Shown here: in pieces, positions 21,541-32,642 of the stretch
How the letters are laid out: each line of letters starts with the position of its first letter
Position numbering within the stretch: position 1 is the first letter of the stretch
Assembly (NCBI GenBank): GCA_007922225.1
Contig: ML680053.1
Span: 2,021,434 to 2,085,433 of the forward strand
Source: Emydura subglobosa
Lineage: Eukaryota > Chordata > Testudines > Chelidae
DNA length: 64,000 nt
Direction of reading: 5' to 3'
Notes under the pieces: model-generated
Databases searched by the model: none
The model's input: only the letters and a program-made list of their open reading frames with translations
What the model was told of the DNA's origin: nothing
Made by a program: the position numbers and the translations under genes

Positions 21541-22404
21541 CTCTGTCCGAGGTTGTCTGAGACCACGCCCGGTAGAAATGGATAGATAGTTCAGGACGCA
21601 GGGAGAAGAATCCAGGATCTGGTCCGGTGTGCCGGCCTCGGATGCACTCTCAAAATGCTTGCTGGGTGCCGGAGGACTGCCCTGCCGAACCCTGGCCTTG
21701 GCTGGAGGGAGGTTGCGGTGTCCTATGCTTGTTATTTCTGCCCTGCTTCCTAGAATTGTCCTGCCTAGGCTGCACAGGATAAAACTGCTGAGTCGGCGAC
21801 TGTGGCTTAAAATGCTTCCCTTGGGTGGATGGCACATGAAGTCTAAAGATTTCCGTGTTGCCCTTGAATCCTTCAGGCTGTGGAGTTTGGAGTCCGTCTG
21901 CTCCGAAAACAACCCCGGACCGTCGAAGGGCAAGTCTTGAATTGTTTGTTGGACCTCTGGGGGGCAGACCCGACCCCCGCAGCCAACAGCCCCTTCTCAG
22001 GTTGACATGGTTCCCGTAGCCACGTCCGCCGCATCCAGGGCGGCCGGCAGCGAGGTCATTGCCACTGCCTTGCCCTCTTCCACAGCCGCACCATATTCCG
22101 ATCCGGAGTTGGCCGGAGACAGCTCTGGGAACTTTGTCAGGGGCTCCCATGAATTAAAATTTATATCGGCTCAATGTCGCCTGTTGGTTTGCGATGCAAA
22201 GCGGGAGCCCCCCGGTGGAGTACACCTTCCTACCGAAGAGGTCCATTGTCTTTGAGTCCTTGGACGTGGGCGTCACGCCTTGCAGCCCTGCCTCTCTTTC
22301 TTGTTTATTGCCACTACCGCCAGACCCCGGCTGGGGGTGGGAAAGAGGAACTCGTGTCTTTGGAGGGTGCAAAGTACTTTCTTTCTATCCCCTTAGTTGT
22401 GGGG

Positions 22405-22480
22405 GGATAGCTTTGAGCGGGGGTTGGACTAGATACCTCCTGAGGTCCCTTCCAACCCTCATCTTCTATGGTTCTATGAC
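22405..22480 (+). mobile_element. CR1 3'-tail fragment
   Basis: GCTTTGAGCGGGGGTTGGAC, TAGATACCTCCTGAGGTCCC and TTCTATGGTTCTATG. Only the CR1 3'UTR is present. Confidence 0.85.
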
Positions 22481-23097
22481 AGAGGCTGGTGTCAGTCACA
22501 ATGTTCTGGTGGTATTTGGAATGGTTTTAATGAGGAGCAGCGCCACCCTTGCTAAGATGTCCACCATAGTCCACTGACTCCCTTACTTCTTCTGCTTGGA
22601 GTCCTAGGTTCTGGGTCACTCTTCGCAATAGTGATCCTGGTGATCCCTGTCATCCCCTGGGGGTTGAAGTCCCTGTCACCACCTCGCCGGGGGAGGATGA
22701 TGAGGATGCCCTGGGTGGAACCGGGCCTTCCTGATCCTCTGGGTCACAGGACTCGCTCTGTGCCGGGTTGACGTGCTCGGTGCCGTGGCTAGCCACAGCG
22801 CCGGATCCCACACTGTATTCTGTGCTAGCCTCGGCGCTGATCTAGACGTCTGTCTGGGTGCCGGGAGGTATCAAGCATTCCTGTGCGACCGGGGAGCCCG
22901 TTTATCAGAGGCAACCGAGGGGGAACACCTAGAATAAGACCCCTGGGCCTTGTGGTATGCCCATGGGGTCTAAACGGGCCATTGCGTGGGCATCTGCCCC
23001 TGCGCTGGCCAAGGTGCCATGAGAGGGCCTGCACCTTCTCCTCCCTGTAGCGGCACCGCACTGACCGGTGCCGACTACGCTTCGAGGTGTACAACTC

Positions 23098-23180
23098 TCT
23101 GAGGTTAGTCCTGCTTTGAGCAGGGGTTGGACTAGATACCTCCTGAGGTCCCTTCCAACCCTAATCTTCTGTGATTCTAA
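23098..23180 (+). mobile_element. CR1 3'-tail fragment
   Basis: CTGAGGTTAGTCCTGCTTTG, GGGGTTGGACTAGATACC and CTTCTGTGATTCTA. Second tail-only insertion in the DIRS gag region. Confidence 0.85.
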
Positions 23181-25381
23181 CTCCACCTCTGCGTCCGATG
23201 ACACCAAGTGCGGGGACCACGGCGGTGCGGAGTGAGATGGTGCCAGGGGAAGGCGACCGGTGCCGCATCATGGCAGGCTTGCCTCTCGACGGCACCCTGC
23301 TTCACTGCGGGGCTGGGGCTCCTAATTGTGGCGCACGCTTCATTCTGGCCAGGGGCTGCTGTGCTCTCATGACTACCAGGTCCCCAGCCGCCTCAAAAGT
23401 GACGAGGGGGAAGGGAGGTCTATCTTTTCCACCCGGCTCTCCATTACGGGTGAGTCCACTGGCGCCAGACTCGACAGAACCCTCCGCGGGTCCAAAGTTG
23501 ACGGTGCCGTCTCCGGTGGAGTAGGCGCTGGGTCCCCGGTGCAGGACACAAACGGCTAGCACTGCTCCTCCCCGCTGCCTGCACCGTGGGCAAATGCCCT
23601 CTATCAGTCTTCTTGAGCCTCTGGCGAGGCCCCAGAGCATGGGAACGGTGCCGGGTCATCTTCGGTGCTGGGGAACGCTGGTGCCGGGGTTCTCTCAGTG
23701 CCGAGTCCTTCGCTGTAGACTCTCTAATAGAGGCTGGTGCGCTCTGCACCGAGGTACCGGGTGCTGGGTCCAAGGGGCCTGGGGCCAGTTGGGGACGGAG
23801 AGCTGCTTCCAGGAGAAGGTAAAGGTCGAACGTTCCTCTCCTTCTTGGTCCTAGGAGGGAATCCCCTGCAAATCCTACAGCGATCAGTCTGGTGGGATTC
23901 ACCCAGGCTCTTCTGGCAGGATTCGTGGGGTTTGCCCTTTGGCATAGGTTTATGGCCGTTCCCATGTGGTTTGAATCCTTGGGACCAAGGCATGCCCCGG
24001 TTCCCAGGTGGGAGAAAAGAAGCGGGGGGGAACGCCCGCAAAGAAAACTTTAGCTAACTAGTTAACTACTACTAACTAATTCTACTCTAACTATTTACAG
24101 GAACCACAGTAGAAGACCACCGGGGAAAACGCTTGCCGAAGCCAGAGAAGATAGAAGCTCCAACGACTGTCACGGGTGGTAAGAAGGAACTGAAGAGCCG
24201 GGTCGGGAGCGTCGTACATACGGCGCCTTGGAGGCATGACTCCAGGAGGAGCCCGCACCGACCCGATGGATATCGCTAGGGAAAATCCTTCTGACGTCTG
24301 TGCACGTGTTGCATGCACACCTGCTTGAAATAGACATGAGCAAGCACTGGAAGAAGGAAGCCAGAGGGAAAGACAGAGGAGGAAGGGAAACTGACATCCC
24401 CAGCTCAGAAATTAGGGGCCAATCCTGTTTGGCACTGGGGGAGGGGGGGGTGCTTTTGCAATAGCCCCTGGCACCCACAGTGATGGGGATTTGCTCTGGG
24501 GATCTTCTGGGAGATGAAGGCCAGGACTCCAGAGGAGCCCCCCACCCCCACTGCAGGCTAACCAGACTGCCTGGGGCCCACCCCTTCCTCAGCCATCTTG
24601 GCCCACTTTCTGGGCTGTGCCAGCCAGCTCCAGCCACCACAGCACAGCAGTGATCGTGAAGGGCTGGGCCGCTGTACCTCTGCCCTGGGCAAACCTGACG
24701 GCCTGGGCATTGGGATGGGACTCGGCCCCTCGCAGGACTGAGCCCGCACTGTGTGTGCTGGGGGCGGGCATGTGAGCAGCTGACCTGCCCTGCTCCAAAT
24801 AAATCAGTGGATGGGGGCTGGAGTGGGCGAGTGGTCCAGATTACTCTGTGCTACCCCACTGGAGCCAATGGCCAGGCCTGGGTACCCACAGAACAGGCCC
24901 ACAGGGCAGTTTTCTGTGGGGGTCCTTCAGCCTTGACAGCGGTTGGATTCGTACACAGAGTCACACCCCAAGCTGGATCAGAACCAGTGCAGGGGAGATG
25001 GAGGTGGTGGTGGAGACGGGTTCCTTTCACCCCCAACCCCCAACTTTTCTGATTCGGAAGGTGGTTCGCTTTTGATCGCCCACAGCTGGATTCAGAGCCG
25101 CGTGAAACGGAGCCGTCTGGGTCAGAAGAGGAGTGGCCAGACCCACTCTGTGTTTGGGTCAGGATCCCCCCCCCCACCCCGGGCTTGGATCTGGACCGAT
25201 CCCCCAGAATTCAAAGCAGAAGCTCAAACTGCTCAGGGACGGCAGGGCTGGGGAGAAGCCGGGAACATCCCTGCGAATGCAGCCGTCTCTAGGTGCGTGT
25301 GTGACCCCATCCACAGGGCGGGCGGCAGTGGCAGTGGGCGAGCCCCGACCCTCTCTCCAGGCCAATGGCCCCTTTACTCAC

Positions 25382-25491
25382 AGGCTCATGGAGCTGCGGC
25401 GCAGAGACCCCGACTTGCGCTTCAGAGTGGTGCAAACCAGCAGGTCTGTGAAGAGGAAGAGCGAGCGGTCCTTTTTCCCTCCCACTGCCTT
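25382..25491 (-). CDS. ARHGEF17: ARHGEF17 exon E8: PH-like domain strands
   Basis: 36 codons plus two bases; ends in the split Leu codon CT/T. Acceptor gttgccctgcag, donor gtgagt. Encodes KAVGGKKDRSLFLFTDLLVC and then TTLKRKSGSLRRSSMSL. The LFLFTDLLVCT run is the classical beta3-beta4 PH motif, followed by a basic/serine segment that could bind phosphoinositide or be phosphorylated (inference). The 8.2 kb intron after it holds the DIRS-like element. Confidence 0.96.
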
Positions 25492-26884
25492 CTGCAGGGC
25501 AACAAGGGGGGGAAATTAATCCTCTCAGTCTGGAAACCCAGGAGATCTCAATACAAAGAAAAAATCCAGCAGCACGTTTAAAGGCAAAACAGATTCTGGC
25601 TGATACAACATCAAAGTGCAGGGTCTGGGAACGAGAGGACGATTCTCACCCCCCATCCCTGCCCAATGTTTCTTTCTATCCAGATAACACTGGACTGCAG
25701 GGATACAGGTTAGAGACATTTTTAAATGGCTTGTCCATAAGCAAGCACAGCTCAGATTTGTTTGCCTGACAAGACAATACGGTTGCCCCAATATTTCTTT
25801 GCGGGACCAAGCTAACATCTACAATTCAGTTATTATGGGACAAGTCTCGAGCTCACTTTCTGCTCAGACCTTGTTCCAGGCTCAGCACCCAGTGACTGCA
25901 ATGGGAGGTTAGCTGGTGATCCCGCATTAATAAACAGCCACCGTTGGTAGGTGCTGGATGTGACACTGGCAGGCTTGTGTCCTGTGTATATTACATTTCC
26001 TGAGGTCCAGAACAAGCTGCTGGGCTGACCTGAGTATAAAAGTCCCAGGTGCACTGACTGATCCGCACATCCTGCCGGAAGCTAAAACCATGACGAAGGA
26101 GCCTCCTGCCTCAGTTTCCCCACATCTGCTGCTCAGTAGCAGCTGCAAGCCACATACAGAATTAGCCAGGACAGGGTACAGTCGGCCTCGGCCTGATTGC
26201 AGTAAAGTAGCGGGCTAGGCTGACAAACTGTCCCTTTGCAAAGGGACTGAGATAGGAAGAGGCCAACTTTCATAGGCACGTCAGGTCAGATGTGCTGCAC
26301 AGTTAATCCAGAAGACCTGACTCTCAGCAATAGCCACTGCATCTTGGCGCCTTAGCAGCCTTGCATATAAGCCTTCAGTACAGGCTCAGAGAGCTGAATC
26401 AAGGCTTGAAAGATGCCACCACCAAACAGGAGGGTGTGATCAGCACATACACAGGGCTGCATAACTGGTCTGCAGGGTTTGCTGGGTGCAGCCTCCCAGA
26501 GCAGAGGAGAATGGAGAAGAGAGGCCTAATCAAGCACGAAGGGCAGATGGAAGCAAGGCCCACAGGCCAGAAGAAGGACAAACCCTATCTGAATAAGCAG
26601 CCTTGCTCGTCATGGCCTGAAGCACGTTTGTGGTGCCTCAAGCATCTGGGAGCCAAGCTGGGCAACAAGACATCACCGGCTCTCTGTCCTCACTTTGCAA
26701 GCCTGCAGTAGGCGAGATCCACTGGGCAGCACGCTCTGTGTTACTGATTAAACTTACGGCTGCGCCTTAGGCTGATTCTTAGGTTGCACTAGGCAGGTAC
26801 GACTGGGCTATGGAAACGAACAGTCTGCTACAGCAAGAACGCTAACCACTGCAATAACCTGCTGTAAGAGGCATCTAATGTCTG

Positions 26885-27010
26885 AGGCCCTTGCTCCCAT
26901 TTCTTAGACTGCAGGATCTTGGGGAGACACTGTGTCTTCCATATGTTTGTACAGCACCTAGCACAATGGAGCCCCGATCCGGATAGTGATACTGTAACAC
27001 AAAGAAATAA
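26885..27010 (+). repeat. SINE tail
   Basis: GTTTGTACAGCACCTAGCAC and AATGGAGCCCCGATCCGG, the tail of the MIR-like family. Confidence 0.7.
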
Positions 27011-28744
27011 CCACAGTAGGACCACAGAGTCATCCTAGAGCTCGGTGATGGGAAGGACCTATTACTGTAACTCACCTACCCCTTCCCACTGTCAATGCGT
27101 GTTTGCCCTAAGGCCTCTGGTTCAGAGCTAGTCAAGAGATCACAGACAGCGCTGCAAATGACATTCGGTTTGCTGTCATCTGGGGGGGCCATATCTTTGG
27201 ATGGTCGTCAAGCATTGCTGAAAAGCCTGGCAAATCCTGACTGTTGCATCTATCACGGCACAGATTCGCATTGTCGGGAAGATTTGTACCAGAAAGCCTG
27301 GGGATTTGTGACTTCTTGTTCTACTGCTTAAAAAATGTCAGTCATTCAGCTGGGGCAAGGCAGAAATAATATCGTGTGACTCAGACAACGAACAAGACAC
27401 TACCAAAGGCAGCAACACATGGAATTCACTGTTTACGAACAACTTACTGGCCAAAATTGGTTTGCAAAATCTTTTTGGCATCTCTGAAGTTTAACAAGCA
27501 GGGGAATTAACTCCAGAGCAATTTGCGAAGGGTAAAACGGGGCTGACTCAATGGCTAATATTGTTTGCACTGAGTTATTTGAACGCTTGACCATTCTCGC
27601 TCCGCTCTGCTCTTGGCCAGTTTCTCATCCCACTTGTCCAGGGCAATAAACCTTTTTCATTGTTTTGAATGACCTGGGTCGTTCCTGATTGCCCAGCTCC
27701 TGCCAGAGTTCTGCGGATGAGATCCCAGGATGTGATCTGCGAACCACGGCGGCACCATCCCACACGCTCGCTCGCCTACGCAGATCCAAGTGACCTCTGA
27801 TCTGAGCTGGGGAAGCAGGGCTAATGGTTCGGGCGAAAATAGGCCTATTTATTTTGAACAGCACTGGCAGGCTGGTGTTGTGTTGCCATGGAAACAGCCC
27901 ACGGACTACTTGACTGGGAAATGGAAGAGCCATCTTGCCTGTCTCTTGTTTGAAAAGCCACGGGTTTCATCAAATACGAGCGAGAAGGAGGTGGCAAACA
28001 GGGTTGTTTTTAAAGTGGCCGTGTCCTCTAGATGAACGAAGGCTTTTCTTTGTGGTTGTGTATCACTTTAAATAGATCACACTCCCCCACCGCAACTGGA
28101 TTCAGAGCATGACAGGAGTCGGGGAACGACAGGAATCACGTGGATAAAACTGATCTCTGGCTCTTCCCACCTGATCAGGTCTTTAGGGTATAATTTATAG
28201 AATTCAAAAAATTTAATGCCAGAAAGGATCATGTGGGGCGACCTCCTGCATAACACAGGCCAGCGAAATTCACACACTAATTTCCACATCGTGCCCACAA
28301 CTTCTGTTTGAGCAACGGCACCTCTTTAAAAAAGCTATCCAGTCTGGATTTAAAGATTTCAAATGATGGAGGATGCACAGTTTCAAGGGTTATTAACCCT
28401 TTATAAACAGAAGCCCAATATAAAGTGTGACTGGGATATTTTTTGGGAGGGAAGGGGGTTTGTATGGATGATGTGGTTTTATTTGCTGTGAAGGATGCTG
28501 CTAGAAAAATCAATGCACAATCCAACCCACCTTAAAATAAAAGGGAATCTCTTCCCTGACTTACATGGAATTTGGCCTAGGCCCCCAATGTTCTGTCTTC
28601 TATAAGCTTAGAATGCTTGAATCTTCTTTTCCTATTCCATTTTACCCACCCGTCCCAGTTCTCATGCTGGGTCCCAGCATCTAAGTACCTGAATGCCACC
28701 CATCTGACAAGAAACTGGCACCAGTAACAGCGCTGCCTGTATCA

Positions 28745-28995
28745 CTTGGCCTCAGAGAGGCAGATTGGCCCAGTAAGTTAGGGCATTAGCCTAGCACTTA
28801 AGAAAGATCTGGGTTCAATTCTCTGTTCTGCCACAGACTTCCTGGGTGACCTTGGGCAAGTCTCTCTGTCTCAGGAGGCTGTCTGTAAAATGGAGACAGC
28901 GGCATTGCTTTACCTCCTGGGGGTGTCATGATGCTAAATACATTATAGAACATGAGGGGGTTAGACAGTGTGGTGATGGGGACCACAGAGAGATT
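28745..28995 (+). repeat. MIR-like SINE with tRNA-type 5' part
   Basis: AGTTAGGGCATTAGCCTAGC and GGGTTCAATTC resemble pol III A and B boxes; GACCTTGGGCAAGTC and GTAAAATGGAGACAG follow as in MIR. Confidence 0.8.
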
Positions 28996-29509
28996 CAACC
29001 TCCTCCCAAAGCAGGTTTTTCCCCTCCAGAAAGTCACAGGAAAAGCAATCTTGGGACGCTCACTTTGCCTTTGCTGTACCTGATCTGCAGCTAACCAGGG
29101 CCTTTGCTCTCTCAGAGACTGTCACTCAGGCACTACATTGCTAACGGGAATACCCTACATGACAGAAACAAGCTCATCAAAAGCCAAAGCACAGCAACAG
29201 CGGTGTAGAGCTCCAGGCCTTGCAATTATGATTCAGTGTCCACATCAAACACCAAAGGTGTGCGTGACTCAGGAGCCTGGTAATTCGGAGATCTCCCCTC
29301 GGGAGTCTTGTGTTCTGCACTTGGCTGTCGCTCTGCACACATCTCTGCAGTGCTCAGCAGGCCAGGAAGATGACCTTGAAAGCTCCCGTTGCCTCTGAGA
29401 AAAGTAGGCGTCATGGGGCCATGCGCACACATCAGGGGCAGGCGGGGAGGAGGGGCAGTGATGATGAACGGGGAAGGCGTGTGAGCTAGACAGAGAGGGC
29501 GGCTCTTAC

Positions 29510-29560
29510 CACTTCCACCACCATCTCCTGGCGCACGAACCTCCGGAGCGGGGCTTGAAG
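29510..29560 (-). CDS. ARHGEF17: ARHGEF17 exon E7: DH/PH junction microexon
   Basis: Only 17 codons, phase 0 to 0, so skipping would keep frame. Acceptor cgcacttgcag, donor GTG/gtaaga. Residues LQAPLRRFVRQEMVVEV continue E6 (…IEGMED) and form the first beta strand of the PH-like domain. The short length makes it easy to miss in automatic annotation; its identity rests on family agreement on both sides. Confidence 0.93.
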
Positions 29561-30355
29561 CTGCAAGTGCGGAAACAAAAAGAGTGGGTCAGAGGTGCCA
29601 GGCGTTCTGTCAATCTTAGTGCTAACGTCAGTGTCGGCAGGATAATGTGCACAAGACCCTTGCTGTTAACACGGTAAGCACCGATTCCGGATGTCACAGC
29701 AGTAGCAGGGTTTGAAGTGCTACTCTGTGCTCCTGGGCCATCTTCCACCAGCAGGCTACAGAGAGGAGAAACCAGGCTAGACGGAGAGAAACAGACTGGG
29801 GTGCCCCAGAGACGAGAAGACAGGAGCTGTCCTAGGAGAAATCAGACCAAAGTATCTGAGTTTCCGGGGAAACTGAGAGGGGCAGCTGGTGTCCAATTAC
29901 CCCTTCCCCGGTGCTAGTGGCTAGCTGTGAAATTCAGACTTGGAATCAAACTCTCCCAGAGTTCAAGGAAGTTCAGATCAAGGGTTTCGCTTCAGCCCAC
30001 GGCAGAGTTAGGGAGCAGCCGCCGAGTTCTAGTCCAGATCCACAAGGCTCCACAGCCTGGGTGCGTTTGGACTGGGGTGTGGTCTGGGCCCTATCTCATC
30101 GCAGGGAGAATAAGGGGCTGAAACTTTCAACGCAGGGTTAAAAGAGAGAGAGCGAGCCTGAGGGTTGAAGGGGCTCGTGTTCCCCGAAGCAGCGCTCTGC
30201 CTGAACTCTCAGCTATCACAGCTCAGCCAACCTCTGGGACTGCATCTTTAACCAGCCTCCAGCCCACACCCCTGACAATGCTACCCAGGGCCCGCAGCCT
30301 CTCTATACAAAGGATGCAGGTAGCCGGTGACTGGTATAGAGCATTGCATACGTAC
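29561..30355 (-). other. Intron 6 of ARHGEF17
   Basis: About 0.8 kb with no confidently assigned element. Confidence 0.8.
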
Positions 30356-30532
30356 GTCCTCCATCCCTTCAATGTGGGACTCGATCTCCTGCACTATCCT
30401 GGCATTCCTCTCCACCTCCTCCGCACTCTTCATGCCTTTGTTTATCCTCTCGGCCACTTGCTTGATGTTCCTCTGGGCGTCTAGCAGGAAGGGGTGGTCG
30501 GGGTGGTCCTCGGGCGTGTGCTTCAGAAGGTC
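30356..30532 (-). CDS. ARHGEF17: ARHGEF17 exon E6: end of DH domain
   Basis: 59 codons, phase 0 to 0. Acceptor tcccctag, donor GAC/gtacgt. It begins DLLKHTPEDHPDHPFLLDAQ and continues NIKQVAERINKGMKSAEEVE, the long C-terminal DH helix (usual core H-x-D.....A...I) running toward the PH module, and ends IEGMED. It follows the 13.8 kb intron 5. A degenerate tandem motif (TGTCTGGGTAA, four copies) lies 80-270 nt upstream of its acceptor. Confidence 0.96.
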
Positions 30533-30612
30533 CTAGGGGAAGAAATATTGGAAGACATTAACACCACAAGACATTGAGCCAGGCCGGGTGGAATCTTGCA
30601 GGCCCTACGTAC

Positions 30613-30799
30613 TGTCTGGGTAACCCGCCACGGTCTCTCATGCAAGGTCTGTAAGAGCACGTGTTTCCACTGCAGATGTCTGGGTAACCTGTCAGGCACA
30701 CTCCGGACCCTGGCTACCATGTAAGCTCCTGGGGTTTCACCTTCCATTGTCTGGGTAACGTGTAAGTGCCTGCAATCCACCTGCAGTTGTCTGGGTAAT
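30613..30799. repeat. Degenerate tandem motif TGTCTGGGTAA x4
   Basis: TGTCTGGGTAA starts at 30613, 30677, 30748 and 30788 (spacings 64, 71, 40), with CTGCAG-like sequence before two copies. It lies just upstream of exon E6 in gene orientation. Confidence 0.8.
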
Positions 30800-31024
30800 A
30801 CGTGGGGAGGTCCTGGTGATCGGACTCTGGAAATGCACTACGCTGCTGTTCAGATTAAACTGACCCGCTGAGCTGGGTGAAAAAATGTACCACACCCCAG
30901 CGCAGCTCCACCGTTAATAACGTTGGTAGCCTCATGTTCTACCGTCACTGCTAAAGACAAAGGTGTGCTTTTACCATGGGATTACTTAACGTGTTAATAA
31001 TAGCAATAATTCATAATAATACCT

Positions 31025-31195
31025 AGCTCTTACATAGCACCTTTCATCAGGACATCTCAAAGACCTTTACAAAGGAGGTTAGTATCACTGTCGCCATTGA
31101 GATGGGGAAACTGAGGCACAGAGCAGCAATGTTGCACAGCTGGCAACAGAATCAGGTCTCCTGAGTTCCAGTCCAGTGCTCTAGAGCCATCCCTA
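31025..31195 (-). repeat. MIR-like SINE
   Basis: GAGATGGGGAAACTGAGGCA followed by CAGGTCTCCTGAGTTCCAG and CAGTGCTCTAGAGCCAT, inverted SINE order. Confidence 0.8.
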
Positions 31196-31457
31196 ATCCT
31201 TTGTCGTTTTACCATGAGGTAAGTTAGGGTAGGTCATTAGGGTGGGGGGTATAGTGTTGATCTTACATAGCTACCTCCTGGTAAAAACTAGAACAAGCTT
31301 TTCTCCACTAGGATTTCGCAGTGAGCTAGCTACTGTATGTTAGGTACCTCCCTGTAAAAACCCCCACTTTTTTTTAGCAATGGAGACAAAGTGTCAGTGT
31401 AGAAGGACTGGTAGCTAACACTGGCATTTTAAATACCACGTTGATTAGATCTGCTCT

Positions 31458-31615
31458 GTGCCCCCCACTACAAAAAGGATGTGGACAAGTTGGAGAGAAT
31501 CCAGTGGAGGGCAACAAAAATGATTAGGAGGCTGGAGCACAAGATTTATGAAGAGAGGCTGAAGGAACTAGGCTTGTTTAGTCTGCAGAAGAGAAGAATG
31601 AGGAGGGATTCTATG
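31458..31615 (+). mobile_element. CR1 ORF2 fragment
   Basis: CCCCCCACTACAAAAAGGAT, GGGCAACAAAAATGATTAGG and TTTAGTCTGCAGAAGAGAAG correspond to 788-925 of the copy at 1-1288. It covers sequence also present in the next copy, so the two are separate insertions or a duplication. Confidence 0.85.
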
Positions 31616-31771
31616 ATGACACAACACTTAAAACGCTGATGTCAGCAGTAGGATCCCACTGGTGTCAGCAGTGGGATCCAATCTCCACTAGCACTCCCAA
31701 CGATGCTAACAGCCCAACCAGTGTTAGGTATGGTGGGAAAGATTTGCAGAACTTCCCTGGGGGATTTGAGG

Positions 31772-32642
31772 CTACTGATAAGTTGGAGGAGTGGTAGATA
31801 TGCTGGAGGGTAGGGATAGGATACAGAGTGACCTAGACAAATTGGAGGATTGGGCCAAAAGAAATGTGATGTGGTTCAACAAGGACAAGTGCAGAGTCCT
31901 GCATTTAGGGTGGAAGAATCCCATGTACTGCCACAGACTGGGGACCAACTGGCTAGGTTTTTCTGCAAAAAAGGACCTGGGGGTTACAGTGGACAAGAAG
32001 CTGGATATGAGTCAGCAGTGTGCCCTGGTTGTCAAGAAGGCTAATAGCATATTGGGCTGTATTAGGAGGGGCATTGCAAGCAGATAAGTGATTATGCCCC
32101 TCTATTCAGCACTGGTGAGACCACATTAGTGTGTCTAGTTTTGGGCCCCCCACTGGGGGGGATGTGGACAAGTTAAAGGATGTGGACAAGTTGGAGAGAG
32201 TCCTGCGGAGGGCAACAAAAATGATTAGGGGGCTGAAGCACATGACTTATGAGGAGAGGCTGAGATAACTAGGCTTGTTTAGTCTGCAGAACAGAAGAGT
32301 GAGGGGGGATTTGATAGCAGCCTTTAACTACCTGAAAGGGGGTTCCAGGGAGGATGGAGCTAGGCTGTTCTCAGTGGTGGCAGGTGACAGAACAAGGAGC
32401 AATGGTCTCAAGTTGCAGTGGGGGAGGTCTAGGTTGGATATTGGGAAATTTTTTTCCCTAGGAGGGAGGTGAAGTGCTAGAATCGGTTACCTAGGGAGGT
32501 GGTGGAATCTCCATCCTTAGAGGTTTTTAAGGCCCGGCTTGACAAAGCCCTGGCTGGGGTGATCTAGGTGGGATTGGCCCTGCTTTGAGCAGCGGGTTGG
32601 ACTAGATGACCTCCATGATCTTCTATGATTTGATGATTCTGT
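31772..32642 (+). mobile_element. CR1 3' half
   Basis: Runs from the region after the FADD box ([24 protein letters not shown] frame at 31791) to the TTCTATGATTTGATGATTCT tail. Frameshifts at about 32090 and 32470, with a small internal duplication of the GGATGTGGACAAGTT segment. Confidence 0.9.

Larger units (their letters stand above)
21560..24040 (-). pseudogene. DIRS gag-like region (broken)
   Basis: Frames on the minus strand include a CRICRG-type cysteine segment near 23880, a proline/arginine-rich stretch, and LPFDGPGLFSEQTDSKLHSL around 21933, which is typical of DIRS gag. The frame is broken repeatedly and split by two CR1 tails. Confidence 0.6.
17750..24360 (-). mobile_element. DIRS-like tyrosine-recombinase retrotransposon, decayed and nested
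   Basis: About 6.6 kb on the minus strand, i.e. the same sense as ARHGEF17. Decayed gag-like, RT, RNase H and tyrosine recombinase segments follow in order. Similar terminal segments occur at both ends: the 3' side (about 17750-17990) and 5' side (about 24170-24345) each contain a CACCGACCC/TGTAT block and a GCTC-TGTC-ATT block (GAGCAACACATCTCGAAGAA at one end, ATGAGCAAGCACTGGAAGAA at the other). All coding parts have stops and shifts. Insertions: a LINE (19721-20395) and two CR1 tails (22405-22480, 23098-23180). The class call rests on RT and recombinase wording known from DIRS elements. Confidence 0.8.
17210..25381 (-). other. Intron 8 of ARHGEF17
   Basis: 8.2 kb, mostly occupied by a DIRS-like element (about 17750-24360) with nested insertions. 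17210-17745 and 24360-25381 hold no recognised feature. Confidence 0.85.
25492..29509 (-). other. Intron 7 of ARHGEF17
   Basis: SINE tail at 26885-27010 and SINE with pol III B-box-like sequence at 28745-28995. The remaining sequence, including 25500-26880 and 27100-28700, shows no recognised repeat or gene. Confidence 0.8.
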
